Shown piece by piece: positions 48,037 to 56,490 of a DNA stretch of 64,000 bases. Source of the DNA: Actinomadura macra NBRC 14102 (GTDB lineage: Bacteria; Actinomycetota; Actinomycetes; Streptosporangiales; Streptosporangiaceae). How positions within the stretch are numbered: the first letter of the stretch is position 1; the number at the start of each line of letters is the position of its first letter. A model generated the notes under the pieces. The model had not been told where the DNA came from, did no database searches, and worked only from the letters and a program-made list of their open reading frames with translations. The position numbers were made by a program, and so were the translations under genes. The stretch covers positions 124,001-188,000 of the forward strand of contig NZ_BCQT01000014.1 of the NCBI RefSeq assembly GCF_001552215.1. The letters run 5' to 3'.

Positions 48037-48093
48037 GGTCACAACCCTCGAACTCGGTCACAGCCCTGGAACTCAGTCACAGCCCTCGAACTG
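48037..48093. repeat. Three tandem 19-bp repeats over the glnH 3' end
   Basis: ggtcacaaccctcgaactc, ggtcacagccctggaactc and agtcacagccctcgaactg run head to tail. The third encodes the last GlnH residues (FEGCD) and the stop; the other two lie after the stop. The unit is not a multiple of 3, so the copies are out of frame. Confidence 0.85.
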
Positions 48094-48945
48094 GGGGACG
48101 GTCGTGGTGACGGCGAGCCGCACCGGACCGAACCATTTCCGCAGCAGCCCCGCCGCGGTGCCGTCCTGGTACATCCCCGTGATCGCCTTGTTGACCGCCT
48201 CGCACCCATCGAGGTCTTCCTTCCGGATGCCGATGCCGTACGGCTCGTCCGAGAAGGGCGCGTTCACGATCCTCAGCTTGCCGCCCTTCCGCGCGGCCTG
48301 CGCGGCGAGGCCGGCGAGGATGAGGTCGTCGGTGGAGACCGCGTCCAGCTGTCCGGCGGACAGGTGGGTGAGGCAGCCGGCGTAGCCGCTCGCGGCGACC
48401 GGCAGGGCGGGCACGCCCTTCTCGTCGTGGACGCGGGGGAAGGACACCGAGCCCGGCACCCGGCACAGCCGCTTGCCCGTGAGGTCATGCACGGTCTTGA
48501 TCGTGGTGTCGGACGCGCGGACGAGGATGTCCTGGTGCGCGACATAGTACGGTCCCGCGAAGGCCACCTGGACCTTGCGCTCCGGCGTGACGGAGTAGCT
48601 CGCCACGACGAGGTCGACCTTGCCGGAGCGCAACAGCGACTCCCGGGTCGCGGAGGTCACGGGTTTGAAGGCGAGGTTCCCGCCGGCGACGCCGAGCCGC
48701 CGGGCCACCTCCCGGGCGACGTCGATGTCGAAGCCCTCGTACGAGCCGCCGACGCGCCAGCCGACGCCCGGCTGGTCGGCGTTGACCCCGATGACGAGGC
48801 TGTCCTTCGTGGTCACGGAGGTCTCGCCCGCATCGGCGACACCGCAGGCCGCCGCCGCGAGCGCCGTCACGGCCGCCAGCGCCGCCGCCCTGACGCGCTT
48901 GAGCCGCGCGGCCCCCGCCGCCGGCTCCCTCACTGCGATCCCCAC
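48073..48945 (-). CDS. glnH: GlnH-like amino-acid-binding lipoprotein
   Basis: A 290-residue family 3 solute-binding protein. The signal has lipobox LAAAACG; the mature start SLVIGVNADQPGVGWRVGG, then FDIDVAREVARRLG and RKVQVAFAGPYYVAHQDILV are typical of glutamate/aspartate binders. No transporter genes adjoin. Instead it follows glnX, so by analogy with mycobacterial and corynebacterial PknG-GlnX-GlnH it is a sensor subunit rather than a transport component. GTG 48945 is chosen; a GTG at 48933 is possible. It starts 19 nt after glnX. Confidence 0.88.
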   Translation of the reverse strand: MGIAVREPAAGAARLKRVRAAALAAVTALAAAACGVADAGETSVTTKDSLVIGVNADQPGVGWRVGGSYEGFDIDVAREVARRLGVAGGNLAFKPVTSATRESLLRSGKVDLVVASYSVTPERKVQVAFAGPYYVAHQDILVRASDTTIKTVHDLTGKRLCRVPGSVSFPRVHDEKGVPALPVAASGYAGCLTHLSAGQLDAVSTDDLILAGLAAQAARKGGKLRIVNAPFSDEPYGIGIRKEDLDGCEAVNKAITGMYQDGTAAGLLRKWFGPVRLAVTTTVPQFEGCD

Positions 48946-48964
48946 GTCGCCCCCACCCTCGCCT

Positions 48965-50464
48965 TCATTTCGACCACCGGTACTCCGCCAGCCGGGGACG
49001 CACCCCGACCAGCACGAGCGCCGCGATGATGACTCCTGCGACGGGTAGCACGCCGTACCAGCCACCCGTTCCGCTGTCACCGTCCTCGACCGCCTCAAGG
49101 AACGCGGTCCGGTGGGTCTGGATGAGCGACTGCAGGGACTTGTCGTAGCGGACGTAATCGCCGGCCGCCGCGTCCCGCGTGGTGACCGCCTGCGCCCGCT
49201 GCCCACCGTTGACGAGGTCCCGCATCCGCCGGTCGTTCGCCTGGAACCGCTTGTACTCCTCAAGCACCGTGACGAGGGCGCGCCGCTGCTCGTCCTCGGT
49301 CGAGCGTGTGGCCTCGGTACCGAAGAACCCGAGGAAGGGCACCCGTCCCGGCTCGAAGTTCACGCCCTTCTGCACCGCCTGGTTGTACTCGTTCAGGTTC
49401 CCTGCCTTGAGATACAGGACGGTCTGGGATTTGCTCAGGAACACCTGCTCGTAGGCGTCCGCCCTCCCGGGGTCGATCAGGTACCGGGTCTCGTCCGCGT
49501 TGGCGCTGTTGCTGATGGCGCGCGCGCGGGACAGGGCCAGGATCGAGTCGAACCCGTCGTTCTTGGCGTCGCGGAGATGGTCCGCCTGCCCGGAGAGCAT
49601 GGTGGCGCTCGCCGCGACGAGGACGAGCGTGCCGAGCGTGGCGAGGGCCAGCGCCGGGTTCAGCAGGCGCCGGAAGCGTACGGCCAGGAAGAGTTGGAGG
49701 GCGACGAGGGCGGCCAGCAGCGCGAAACCCGTGATCAGAATCCACATGCGGCCGGTCAGGATGTCCGATCGCTTGTCCTCGTAGGTGTGCCGGACGAGAG
49801 TGCCGTTGTCGAGCGTCAGGTTGTACGCCTTGGGCAGCAGGTCCAGCTTCATCAGGTCGGTCGCGTCACGGTACCGCTGGACGACCGACTCCGGCGGCGG
49901 TCCGGAGGCGTGCCGGGCCTGCTGGTCGAGCATGAGGGCCTGGGCGGCGAGCCGCTCGTACCGCCCGAGGGCGTACACCAGCTCGCGGGCGGTGTTGTCC
50001 TCGGTGGTCTCGTCGGCGAGCTTGGCGGCCTTCAGCAGCGCCTCGCCGGCCTTCGCGCGGCTCTGGTCGTAGCTCGCGAGGGCCCGGTCCCGCCCGCCGC
50101 CGGGCGCGCCGCCGATGAGCAGCGCGTTGGCGAGCTGGGAGTCCATCTCGGTGAGCTGGAAATACAGGTCGCCGGTCGCGACGACCTGCGGGCCGGCGTC
50201 GCGACCGATCACCCGCACGCCCTCGCGGGCGCTCACGACGGCCGCCCAGGTGACCCCGAGGAGGACCAGCAACAGCACGACCACCAGTGTCGTCAGCGAA
50301 CGGACGCGCGATGCGACCGTGCGGGGCAGCGCTCGTGCGAGCCCGGTGGGCGGCCGGGACGGCACGAGTCCCCGCCGGATGGCGGACGGGCCGCGCCGCT
50401 CGGGAGGCGCACCGGACGTGGTGGCGGGCGTGCCCGTCGCGGGCGGCTGCTGAACGGCGGTCAT
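48965..50464 (-). CDS. glnX: GlnX-like membrane signal-transducing protein
   Basis: A 499-residue membrane protein with four hydrophobic helices: near 56-78 (LTTLVVVLLLVLLGVTWAAV), ~250, ~280 and the C-terminus (VLPVAGVIIAALVLVGV). They enclose two mostly helical extracytoplasmic domains. Motifs AGDYVRYDKSLQ and DLYFQLTEMDSQLANALL recall four-helix-bundle sensors. This is the topology of GlnX, which passes GlnH ligand state to PknG. ATG 50464 overlaps the FHA gene stop (ATGA). A Pro/Arg-rich cytoplasmic N-terminus of ~50 residues could contact the kinase. Confidence 0.82.
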   Translation of the reverse strand: MTAVQQPPATGTPATTSGAPPERRGPSAIRRGLVPSRPPTGLARALPRTVASRVRSLTTLVVVLLLVLLGVTWAAVVSAREGVRVIGRDAGPQVVATGDLYFQLTEMDSQLANALLIGGAPGGGRDRALASYDQSRAKAGEALLKAAKLADETTEDNTARELVYALGRYERLAAQALMLDQQARHASGPPPESVVQRYRDATDLMKLDLLPKAYNLTLDNGTLVRHTYEDKRSDILTGRMWILITGFALLAALVALQLFLAVRFRRLLNPALALATLGTLVLVAASATMLSGQADHLRDAKNDGFDSILALSRARAISNSANADETRYLIDPGRADAYEQVFLSKSQTVLYLKAGNLNEYNQAVQKGVNFEPGRVPFLGFFGTEATRSTEDEQRRALVTVLEEYKRFQANDRRMRDLVNGGQRAQAVTTRDAAAGDYVRYDKSLQSLIQTHRTAFLEAVEDGDSGTGGWYGVLPVAGVIIAALVLVGVRPRLAEYRWSK

Positions 50465-51309
50465 GTCGCCTCGCCTCGTGTGAGCGTGATGGTGGTCCAG
50501 GCGCCGACGTGCACGCGGTCGCCCTCGGACAGCGGCACCTCGATGTTGACCGGGATCGGCTCCGCGGACCCGTTCACGCAGGTCCCGTTAAGAGATCCGG
50601 GGTCCACCAGCGTCCAGGTGCCGTCCGGCTTGGCCAGCAGGACCGCGTGGATGTGCGAGACGCCCGGGTCCTCGGGGGGTTCGCGCAGGTCGATCTCGGG
50701 GGCGGACGGGTCGGCGGAACCGCGCCGCCCGATGCGGATCTGCTGCCCGACCAGCGGGATGCGCCGTTCGGGGGCGTACGGGGGGAACGAGAGGGACACC
50801 GAGTCCGGGCCTTCCTCGGCGATGACCGCGTTGTAGTAGTCGCGATCCGCGACCACCACCGCGGTCCATACCGCGGTCTCCGGTGCGGGCGGCGCCGTCA
50901 GGGGCGGCGCCGGTGCGGGCGGGTCGGGCGCCGGTGGTGCCGGAACGGGAGGTGCCGGAACGGGAGGTGCCGGAACGGGAGGTGCCGGAACGGGAGGAGC
51001 CGGCACGAGAGGTACTGGATCGGGAGGTGCCGGGGTATGAGCCGCCGGGGTGGGAGGTGCGGGAACAGGAGGCGCCGGGGTGGGCCTGCCGCCGCCGGTG
51101 GCGAAGTCGTACCCGCACGACTCACAGAACCGGTCGCTCGCGGGCGTGCCACAGTCGGGACAGGGCGTGCCGCCCGCGGGACGGGAGGGGAGCGCCTGCG
51201 TGCCCGACGCCCTGCTTGCCGAGGCGGCCGGGGTGGCGCCGAGGCGCTCGCCGCAGACGTCGCAGTAGTCGTCCGCCCGCGAGGCGTGGCCGTTGGGGCA
51301 GGTCGCCAT
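50461..51309 (-). CDS. Zinc-ribbon/FHA phosphopeptide-binding protein
   Basis: A 282-residue protein. Two zinc ribbons at the N-terminus (CPNGHASRADDYCDVCG and CPDCGTPASDRFCESCG), a Pro/Ala linker with repeated PAPPV units, then a C-terminal FHA domain: IRIGRRGS, SHIHAVLL and DPGSLNGTCVNG, so all the phosphothreonine-contact residues are present. It probably reads a phosphorylated Thr made by the PknG-like kinase. It starts 2 nt after the vWA gene stop and overlaps glnX. It differs from GarA/OdhI, which have an N-terminal ETTS segment and no zinc ribbons. Confidence 0.88.
   Translation of the reverse strand: MATCPNGHASRADDYCDVCGERLGATPAASASRASGTQALPSRPAGGTPCPDCGTPASDRFCESCGYDFATGGGRPTPAPPVPAPPTPAAHTPAPPDPVPLVPAPPVPAPPVPAPPVPAPPVPAPPAPDPPAPAPPLTAPPAPETAVWTAVVVADRDYYNAVIAEEGPDSVSLSFPPYAPERRIPLVGQQIRIGRRGSADPSAPEIDLREPPEDPGVSHIHAVLLAKPDGTWTLVDPGSLNGTCVNGSAEPIPVNIEVPLSEGDRVHVGAWTTITLTRGEAT
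50936..51003 (-). repeat. 15-bp tandem repeat in the FHA-protein linker
   Basis: ggtgccggaacggga is repeated at least four times without change (50951-51000 core) and encodes PAPPV units of the proline-rich linker. Perfect copies at DNA level point to recent slippage. Confidence 0.8.
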
Positions 51310-51311
51310 GC

Positions 51312-52676
51312 TCAGCCCTCGCCCCGCCGGGTGTGCACGGTCTCGTCCCGCCGGGTATGGACCGTCTCGTCCTTGCGGGTCCGGACGGTCTTGGTGGAGC
51401 GGGTGTCCAGCTGCATCTCGTCGGCCTTGTCCACATTCTGCCTCAGCCGGACGGTCCCGGTGACCGGGTCGACGACGTCCACCACCTTGCGCAGCATCGC
51501 GGTGATGGCGTCGTTGCCCGCCTCGTCCGCCAGCACGACGGCCCGGCCGAGCCGCGCGGTCGCGGTGTCGAAGTCGCCGTCCTTGCGGGCTTGGAGCCCC
51601 TCCTGGATGACGCTGGCGAGCTCGGCCTGCCCGGTGTAGTGCGCGACCCGCGCGTTGATCCGGGTGGACTGCGCCTCGTCGTCGGTCCACTGCGCGAGCA
51701 CGTTTCCCGTCGCCAGGACCTGCGCCTCCTCGCCGGGCCCGCCCGGCACGACCAGCTTGACCCACGCTGCGCGCAGTTCCTTGCCGACCTCCCCGGGTGG
51801 AACCTCCACGCAGACGTGGTAGTCGCGGCTCTCCGCGCCCCACGCGCCCAGCGGGTAGTCGCCCGCCTGCACGGACGACTCCACCCGCCGGCCGGTCAGA
51901 TCCTCCACCGACGGCATGACCTGTTTGACGAACCGCAGCTTCGCGGTCTGCGGCGTCCACACCCGCAGCGCGACGTCCGCCACGGCCTTGCCCATCGCGG
52001 CCTGGGTCATGGCCTGGAAGTCGGCGACGAGCCCCGCCGGGTCGGCGACGATGTCCACGCTGCCGAGCAGCGCCGAGGAGATCTTGCGCAACTCCGCGAC
52101 CTCCCAGTCGGTGCCGACGCCGCGGCAGTCGCAGATGAAGCGGCCGGTGCAGCGGGACAGGACGGCGTCCAGCTCCTCCGGCGACTCGTGCTGGTTCTTG
52201 CCGTCGGTCAGCAGGATCGCGTGCCGGATGCCGCCCTGCCGGGTGTCGAACAGCTGGTCGGTGAGCCGCAGCCAGGAACCGATCGCGGTGCCGCCGGACG
52301 CCTTGAGCCGGCTCAGCGCATGCTTGGCCAGCCGCCGGTTCTCCTCGTTGGCCGGGACGAGCCCGCCCTGCTGCGGGAAGACCATCGCGGCCGTGTTGGA
52401 ACCGGAGATCACGGCGAACTGGACGCCGTCGCGCAGCGTGTCGATCGCGATCTGGGCCGCCGCGATGGCCGCGCGCAACTTGGTGTCGGGATAGGACATC
52501 GACCCCGAGGTGTCGATGATGATGACCTCGGAGGCGTCCGCGGACGAGGCGGCGGCCGGTCCGGAGCCGTCGGGCGAGGCCGCCTCCACCGACACGATGG
52601 CGTGCACCTCACGGCCGCCCTCGGGCAGGAACTTGTTCTGGTCGATCTTGATCGTGAATTGCGGCTGCTCGCTCAT
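51312..52676 (-). CDS. vWA-domain protein
   Basis: A 454-residue cytoplasmic protein with a von Willebrand A domain: the MIDAS motif DTSGSMS begins at Asp55, followed by GGTAIGSWLRL and LLTDGKN. The second half (~220-430) is beta-rich, then helical. The last ~25 residues are a Thr/Arg tail of near-repeats (TKTVRTRKDETVHTRRDETV, and on). The tail is a plausible kinase target and ligand for the neighbouring FHA domain. ATG overlaps the PP2C stop. vWA proteins commonly act as metal-dependent adaptors. Confidence 0.88.
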   Translation of the reverse strand: MSEQPQFTIKIDQNKFLPEGGREVHAIVSVEAASPDGSGPAAASSADASEVIIIDTSGSMSYPDTKLRAAIAAAQIAIDTLRDGVQFAVISGSNTAAMVFPQQGGLVPANEENRRLAKHALSRLKASGGTAIGSWLRLTDQLFDTRQGGIRHAILLTDGKNQHESPEELDAVLSRCTGRFICDCRGVGTDWEVAELRKISSALLGSVDIVADPAGLVADFQAMTQAAMGKAVADVALRVWTPQTAKLRFVKQVMPSVEDLTGRRVESSVQAGDYPLGAWGAESRDYHVCVEVPPGEVGKELRAAWVKLVVPGGPGEEAQVLATGNVLAQWTDDEAQSTRINARVAHYTGQAELASVIQEGLQARKDGDFDTATARLGRAVVLADEAGNDAITAMLRKVVDVVDPVTGTVRLRQNVDKADEMQLDTRSTKTVRTRKDETVHTRRDETVHTRRGEG

Positions 52677-53977
52677 CGGTCATGCTCCGTGCTCGGTGTC
52701 GGGAGGGGAGGCGGGACGGGGATCACGGCGACCGTGATGTTGTCGCGGCCGCCCGCGTCCAGCGCGTGGCGGACCAGTGTCCGGGCCGTGCCGAGCGGAT
52801 CGGCGGCCGGGTCCGCGGCGGGATCGGCCGCCGCGCCCGACAGCAGCGCCGCGAGGTCGACGGCCCGCGGGAAGTAGTTCCACAGACCGTCGCTACAGAC
52901 CAGCAGCGTGCCCGGGCCCGCCGGGCGGAACGTGGCCACGTGCGGGACGACCTCCTCGGCGTCCGCGCCGAGCCAGGCGGTGATGACGTGCGCGTTCGGG
53001 TGCGCCTCGGCCTCGTCCTCGGTCAGCGCGCCCTGCGCCACCATGATCGCCGCCCAGGAGTCGTCCTCGGTCAGCTGCTGGGAGGGGCCGAGCTCGGCCA
53101 TGTCACCCGTGTCCAGCTCGCCGATGTCCAGCTCGCCCGTGTCGAGGTCGGTCATCGCGAACTCGGCGGTGTCGGGCCCGTCGCCACCCGTCCCGCCGGA
53201 CGCGCCGGGCTCGGCGGCGGCCAGCCAGTAGGCGCGGCTGTCGCCGATCCAGCCGACCGTCAGCGACCCGTCCCGCGTCACCGCCGACACGTACGTGCAC
53301 GAGGGCGCCTCGGCCGGGGACGCGGCCAGCGCCGCGACGGCCTCGGCAGCCTTCAGCGCGGCGCCGCGGGTGGCGTCCTCGGCGTCCGCGCCGGAGTCCA
53401 GCCGGGCCGCCAGCTCGGCGGCGCCGGTCTCGGCCGCCGCGCGGGACGCGTCCTCCGGGCGTTGCGAGGATCCGACGCCGTCCGACACCACGGCCGCGAT
53501 ACCGGCGGAGTGCGGGACGAGCGCGATGGCGTCCTCGTTGCGCGGGTAGCGCAGCCCCCGGTCGCTGACGCCCGCGGCGGCTACCCGGCGCCTGCCGTTC
53601 ACCGACCCGTGTGCCGCCCCCGGCAGGGGGACCTCGATCTCGACGTGGTCGCGTCCGGCCGGTTGGCGGAGCCCGCACGTCTCGCAGTAGCCGTCTCCGT
53701 CGATGGCCGCCCCGCCGCATTCGGCGCACGGTCCCCCCGAGGACGCCGTACCCTCGGTGGCACCGGGCGCGCGCCGCGCGCGGATCGACGCGGAGTTCTG
53801 CTTCATCGTCAGGCCGGCCCGCGTCGCCGAGGTCAGGCCGCTCGGGGCGATCTCGGATGCGGAGCCGTCCAGGCGGTGCCCGCACTCCTCGCAGAACTTC
53901 TCCCCGGCGTACACGATCTCGCCGCAGCCCGGGCACGACAGCTCCGCCGGCTTCACGCCGGTCTGCTCGCCGCTCAC
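52673..53977 (-). CDS. PP2C-type protein phosphatase with zinc ribbons
   Basis: A 434-residue Ser/Thr phosphatase. Two N-terminal zinc ribbons (CPGCGEIVYAGEKFCEECG at 15-33; CAECGGAAIDGDGYCETCG at ~83-101) precede a PPM domain with RGLRYPRNEDAIAL (metal Asp), VVSDGVGSS, GWIGDSRAYWL, VCSDGLWNY and DNITVAVI. A Thr/Glu-rich insert (DTGELDIGELDTGD) lies mid-domain. It should reverse PknG-like phosphorylation. GTG 53977 overlaps the kinase stop (GTGA) and its own stop overlaps the vWA start, so the genes are coupled. Confidence 0.92.
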   Translation of the reverse strand: MSGEQTGVKPAELSCPGCGEIVYAGEKFCEECGHRLDGSASEIAPSGLTSATRAGLTMKQNSASIRARRAPGATEGTASSGGPCAECGGAAIDGDGYCETCGLRQPAGRDHVEIEVPLPGAAHGSVNGRRRVAAAGVSDRGLRYPRNEDAIALVPHSAGIAAVVSDGVGSSQRPEDASRAAAETGAAELAARLDSGADAEDATRGAALKAAEAVAALAASPAEAPSCTYVSAVTRDGSLTVGWIGDSRAYWLAAAEPGASGGTGGDGPDTAEFAMTDLDTGELDIGELDTGDMAELGPSQQLTEDDSWAAIMVAQGALTEDEAEAHPNAHVITAWLGADAEEVVPHVATFRPAGPGTLLVCSDGLWNYFPRAVDLAALLSGAAADPAADPAADPLGTARTLVRHALDAGGRDNITVAVIPVPPPLPTPSTEHDR

Positions 53978-56490
53978 AGAAGCGTCCTCGGACGGACGGC
54001 GTTGGCGGCGTCGATGAGCAGCCGGCACTCGTCGCGGTCGCGGGTGAGCCGCGCCAGTTCCCGGTAGGTCCTCTCCAGCAGGCCGCGCAGCGGCGTCTCG
54101 GCGAGCTGGGCACCGAGCAGCGCGCCGCCGCGGGTCCCGCCGCCCGCGCCGGGCCCGTCGACGAGCCAGTCCAAGGCGGCCTCCAGCACCTCGGCGGCGA
54201 GCCGGTCGCGGCGCTCGCCGTCCAGGCTGAGGCCGGTGAGCCGGTCGCCCGCGGCGACCAGGTCGGCCGCGGTGAGGTCGGCGGCGGGCCGGCCGCGCAC
54301 CGCCGTGGCGACCGCCGCGAGCTGCGCCGGCACGTACCGGATGGAGATCTCCGGGACCGAGTCGAGCGCGGCCACGGCGCCCGCGTGGTCGCCGGCCGAC
54401 AGGTGCATGCGCGCGAGCCCGAACGCCGCGCTGATGTAGTTCTGGTCGGTGCGCCAGACCAGCTCGTACAGCCGGACGGCCTCCGCAGGCGCAGTCTGCT
54501 CACGGCAATAGGCCAGCGCGAGCTTCGGCGCGGCCTCGCCGGGCAACTGCTGATAGAGCCAGTCGAAGCGGGGCGCGGCCTCGGCGACGCGACCCTCGGC
54601 GAGGATCGCGACGGCGCGGCCCCACTCGATCCGCCAGTCGTCGGGACGCTCCAGGGCGAGCCCGTCCAGCAGGGCCCCCGCATCCTCGAACGCGCCCAGC
54701 TCGACCTTCACGCGGGCGAGCGCCAGCCGGACCTCGTGCGTCTGCTCCGCCGCACCCGCGATGGCGGCGGCGAGCTGTTCGGGTTCCAGCGCGGTCAGCC
54801 CCGCCAGGAACCCGGCGGCCGGGTCCTCCCGGTCGGCCAGCGGAACGGGCAGCGCGGCGGCGGCCGCCGCCGGCGGGACGGGCGGGAGCGCCGCCGTGCC
54901 GTCGCCCGGCCCGCCCGGGTCGCCCGCCGCGCCGGCGGCACCGGCCGCGAACCGCTCGGGCCCGAACAGCGCGGACGGCGCGGGCCGGGGGGCGCCGTCC
55001 TCGGTGGCCAGCACCTCCCGCAGCACGCCGGTGAGCTGCTCGGCCATCTCCGCCGCGTCCTGGAACCGCTGCGCCGGGTCCTTGTGCGTGGCGCGGCGCA
55101 GGAACCGGTCGAACGACTCGAACCGCTGGAGCAGCGGCACCTCCGCGCGCGGCGGGATGCTGTCGGCGTACGCCCGGGTGTAGCCCTTGAACGGGAAGCT
55201 CAGCACGGCCAGCGCACGGCCGACCGTGTACAGGTCCGAGGTGATGGACGGTCCCACGTCGGCGATCTCGGGGGCCTGGTAGCCGATCGTCCCGTAGATG
55301 GCGCCGTCCTGGTCCTCCAGCCGCCGGACGCCACCGAGGTCGATGAGCCGCAGCTGTTCTTCGGACTGGATGATGTTGTCGGGCTTGAAGTCGCAGTAGA
55401 CGAGGCCTTGCGCGTGCAGGTAGTCGAAGGCGCGCAGCACCTCCAGCGCGTACGCGATGGCCTGCGCCACCGGCAGCGACTCCTCGCCGAACTCGCGGCG
55501 CCGCTGGAGCAGGATGTCCTTGAGCGACTGCCCGCCCACGTACTCCATGACGATGTAGCCGTCGCCGTCGTGCTCGACGAAGTTGTAGATCTTGACGATG
55601 TTGGGGTGCTCGACCTCGGCGAGGAAGGCGCGCTCGGCCTTGGCCGCCTCGATCGCGTCGGCGTCGCCGCTGTCGAGCAGGCCCTTGAGCACCACCCACC
55701 GGTCGCTGACGTTCCTGTCCTTGGCGAGATAGATCCAGCCGAGCCCGCCGTGGGCGAGACAACCCAGAACGCCGTACTGGCCGCCGACCAGGTCGCCGGG
55801 GCCGAGCTTGGGCGTGAAGGAGAACGCGGCGCGGCATTTCGGGCAGTAGCCCTCAGTGCGGCCCGGTCTGTCTCCGCGACTGCGGCCGACGGGTTCGCCG
55901 CAGCTGCTGCAATAGCGCTTGTTCTCGGCGACCTGCGGGTTGCTCATCACCGCCGTGGACGGATCCCGGTACGGGACGCGCGGCACCTCGACGAGCCCGG
56001 CGCCGAGCATTCCGCGACGACCCGACGAGCGTGACGAGCCGGTGCGGGTGCTGCCCGTCCGGCCGGTGCCGCGCGTGGACCCGCTGCCCGACGTGCCGCC
56101 CGACGTGCCGCCGGACGTGCCGCCCGAGGACGTGTGTGCCGAGGGCGGTGAGCCGCACACGTCGCAGTAGCCGTCCACGATCGTGCCGGAGCATCCCCCC
56201 TGGCGGCACCGGTTGTCCGGCACGGGGGGAAGCGGACCGGCCACCGGCGTCCTCGGCGCCGGAACACTCCCCGCCGGGACACTCGCCGGGCGGATCGCCG
56301 CGGGGGGAGAGCCGCAGACATCGCAGTAGCCGTCCACGATCGTCCCCGTGCAGCCGGGCTGGGTGCAGGTGTTCGGCGCGGGCGAGCCGGTGCGGGAGGG
56401 AGGGGGGCTCGACGTAGCGGACATGCCGCATACGACGCAGTAGCCGCCGTCAATGGTTCCGGTGCAGCCCGGTGCGGTGCACTGGTTCAA
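53974..56490 (-). CDS. pknG: PknG-type serine/threonine protein kinase
   Basis: An 838-residue soluble kinase. Three copies of a C-x4-C-x8-C-x2-C ribbon (GCTGTIVDGYCDVCG-type; C4-C21, C42-C59, C95-C112) lie before the usual rubredoxin-like site (C194/C197 and C216/C219). The kinase domain has Lys269 in WVVLKGL, catalytic Asp367 in VYCDFKPDNII (no HRD arginine) and DLG at 384, all PknG features. C-terminal helices (~560-830) are TPR-like. TTG 56490 is inferred as the start because it overlaps the upstream stop (TTGA) and has a ribosome site. Known PknG controls central nitrogen/carbon metabolism via GarA/OdhI. Confidence 0.92.
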   Translation of the reverse strand: MNQCTAPGCTGTIDGGYCVVCGMSATSSPPPSRTGSPAPNTCTQPGCTGTIVDGYCDVCGSPPAAIRPASVPAGSVPAPRTPVAGPLPPVPDNRCRQGGCSGTIVDGYCDVCGSPPSAHTSSGGTSGGTSGGTSGSGSTRGTGRTGSTRTGSSRSSGRRGMLGAGLVEVPRVPYRDPSTAVMSNPQVAENKRYCSSCGEPVGRSRGDRPGRTEGYCPKCRAAFSFTPKLGPGDLVGGQYGVLGCLAHGGLGWIYLAKDRNVSDRWVVLKGLLDSGDADAIEAAKAERAFLAEVEHPNIVKIYNFVEHDGDGYIVMEYVGGQSLKDILLQRRREFGEESLPVAQAIAYALEVLRAFDYLHAQGLVYCDFKPDNIIQSEEQLRLIDLGGVRRLEDQDGAIYGTIGYQAPEIADVGPSITSDLYTVGRALAVLSFPFKGYTRAYADSIPPRAEVPLLQRFESFDRFLRRATHKDPAQRFQDAAEMAEQLTGVLREVLATEDGAPRPAPSALFGPERFAAGAAGAAGDPGGPGDGTAALPPVPPAAAAAALPVPLADREDPAAGFLAGLTALEPEQLAAAIAGAAEQTHEVRLALARVKVELGAFEDAGALLDGLALERPDDWRIEWGRAVAILAEGRVAEAAPRFDWLYQQLPGEAAPKLALAYCREQTAPAEAVRLYELVWRTDQNYISAAFGLARMHLSAGDHAGAVAALDSVPEISIRYVPAQLAAVATAVRGRPAADLTAADLVAAGDRLTGLSLDGERRDRLAAEVLEAALDWLVDGPGAGGGTRGGALLGAQLAETPLRGLLERTYRELARLTRDRDECRLLIDAANAVRPRTLL

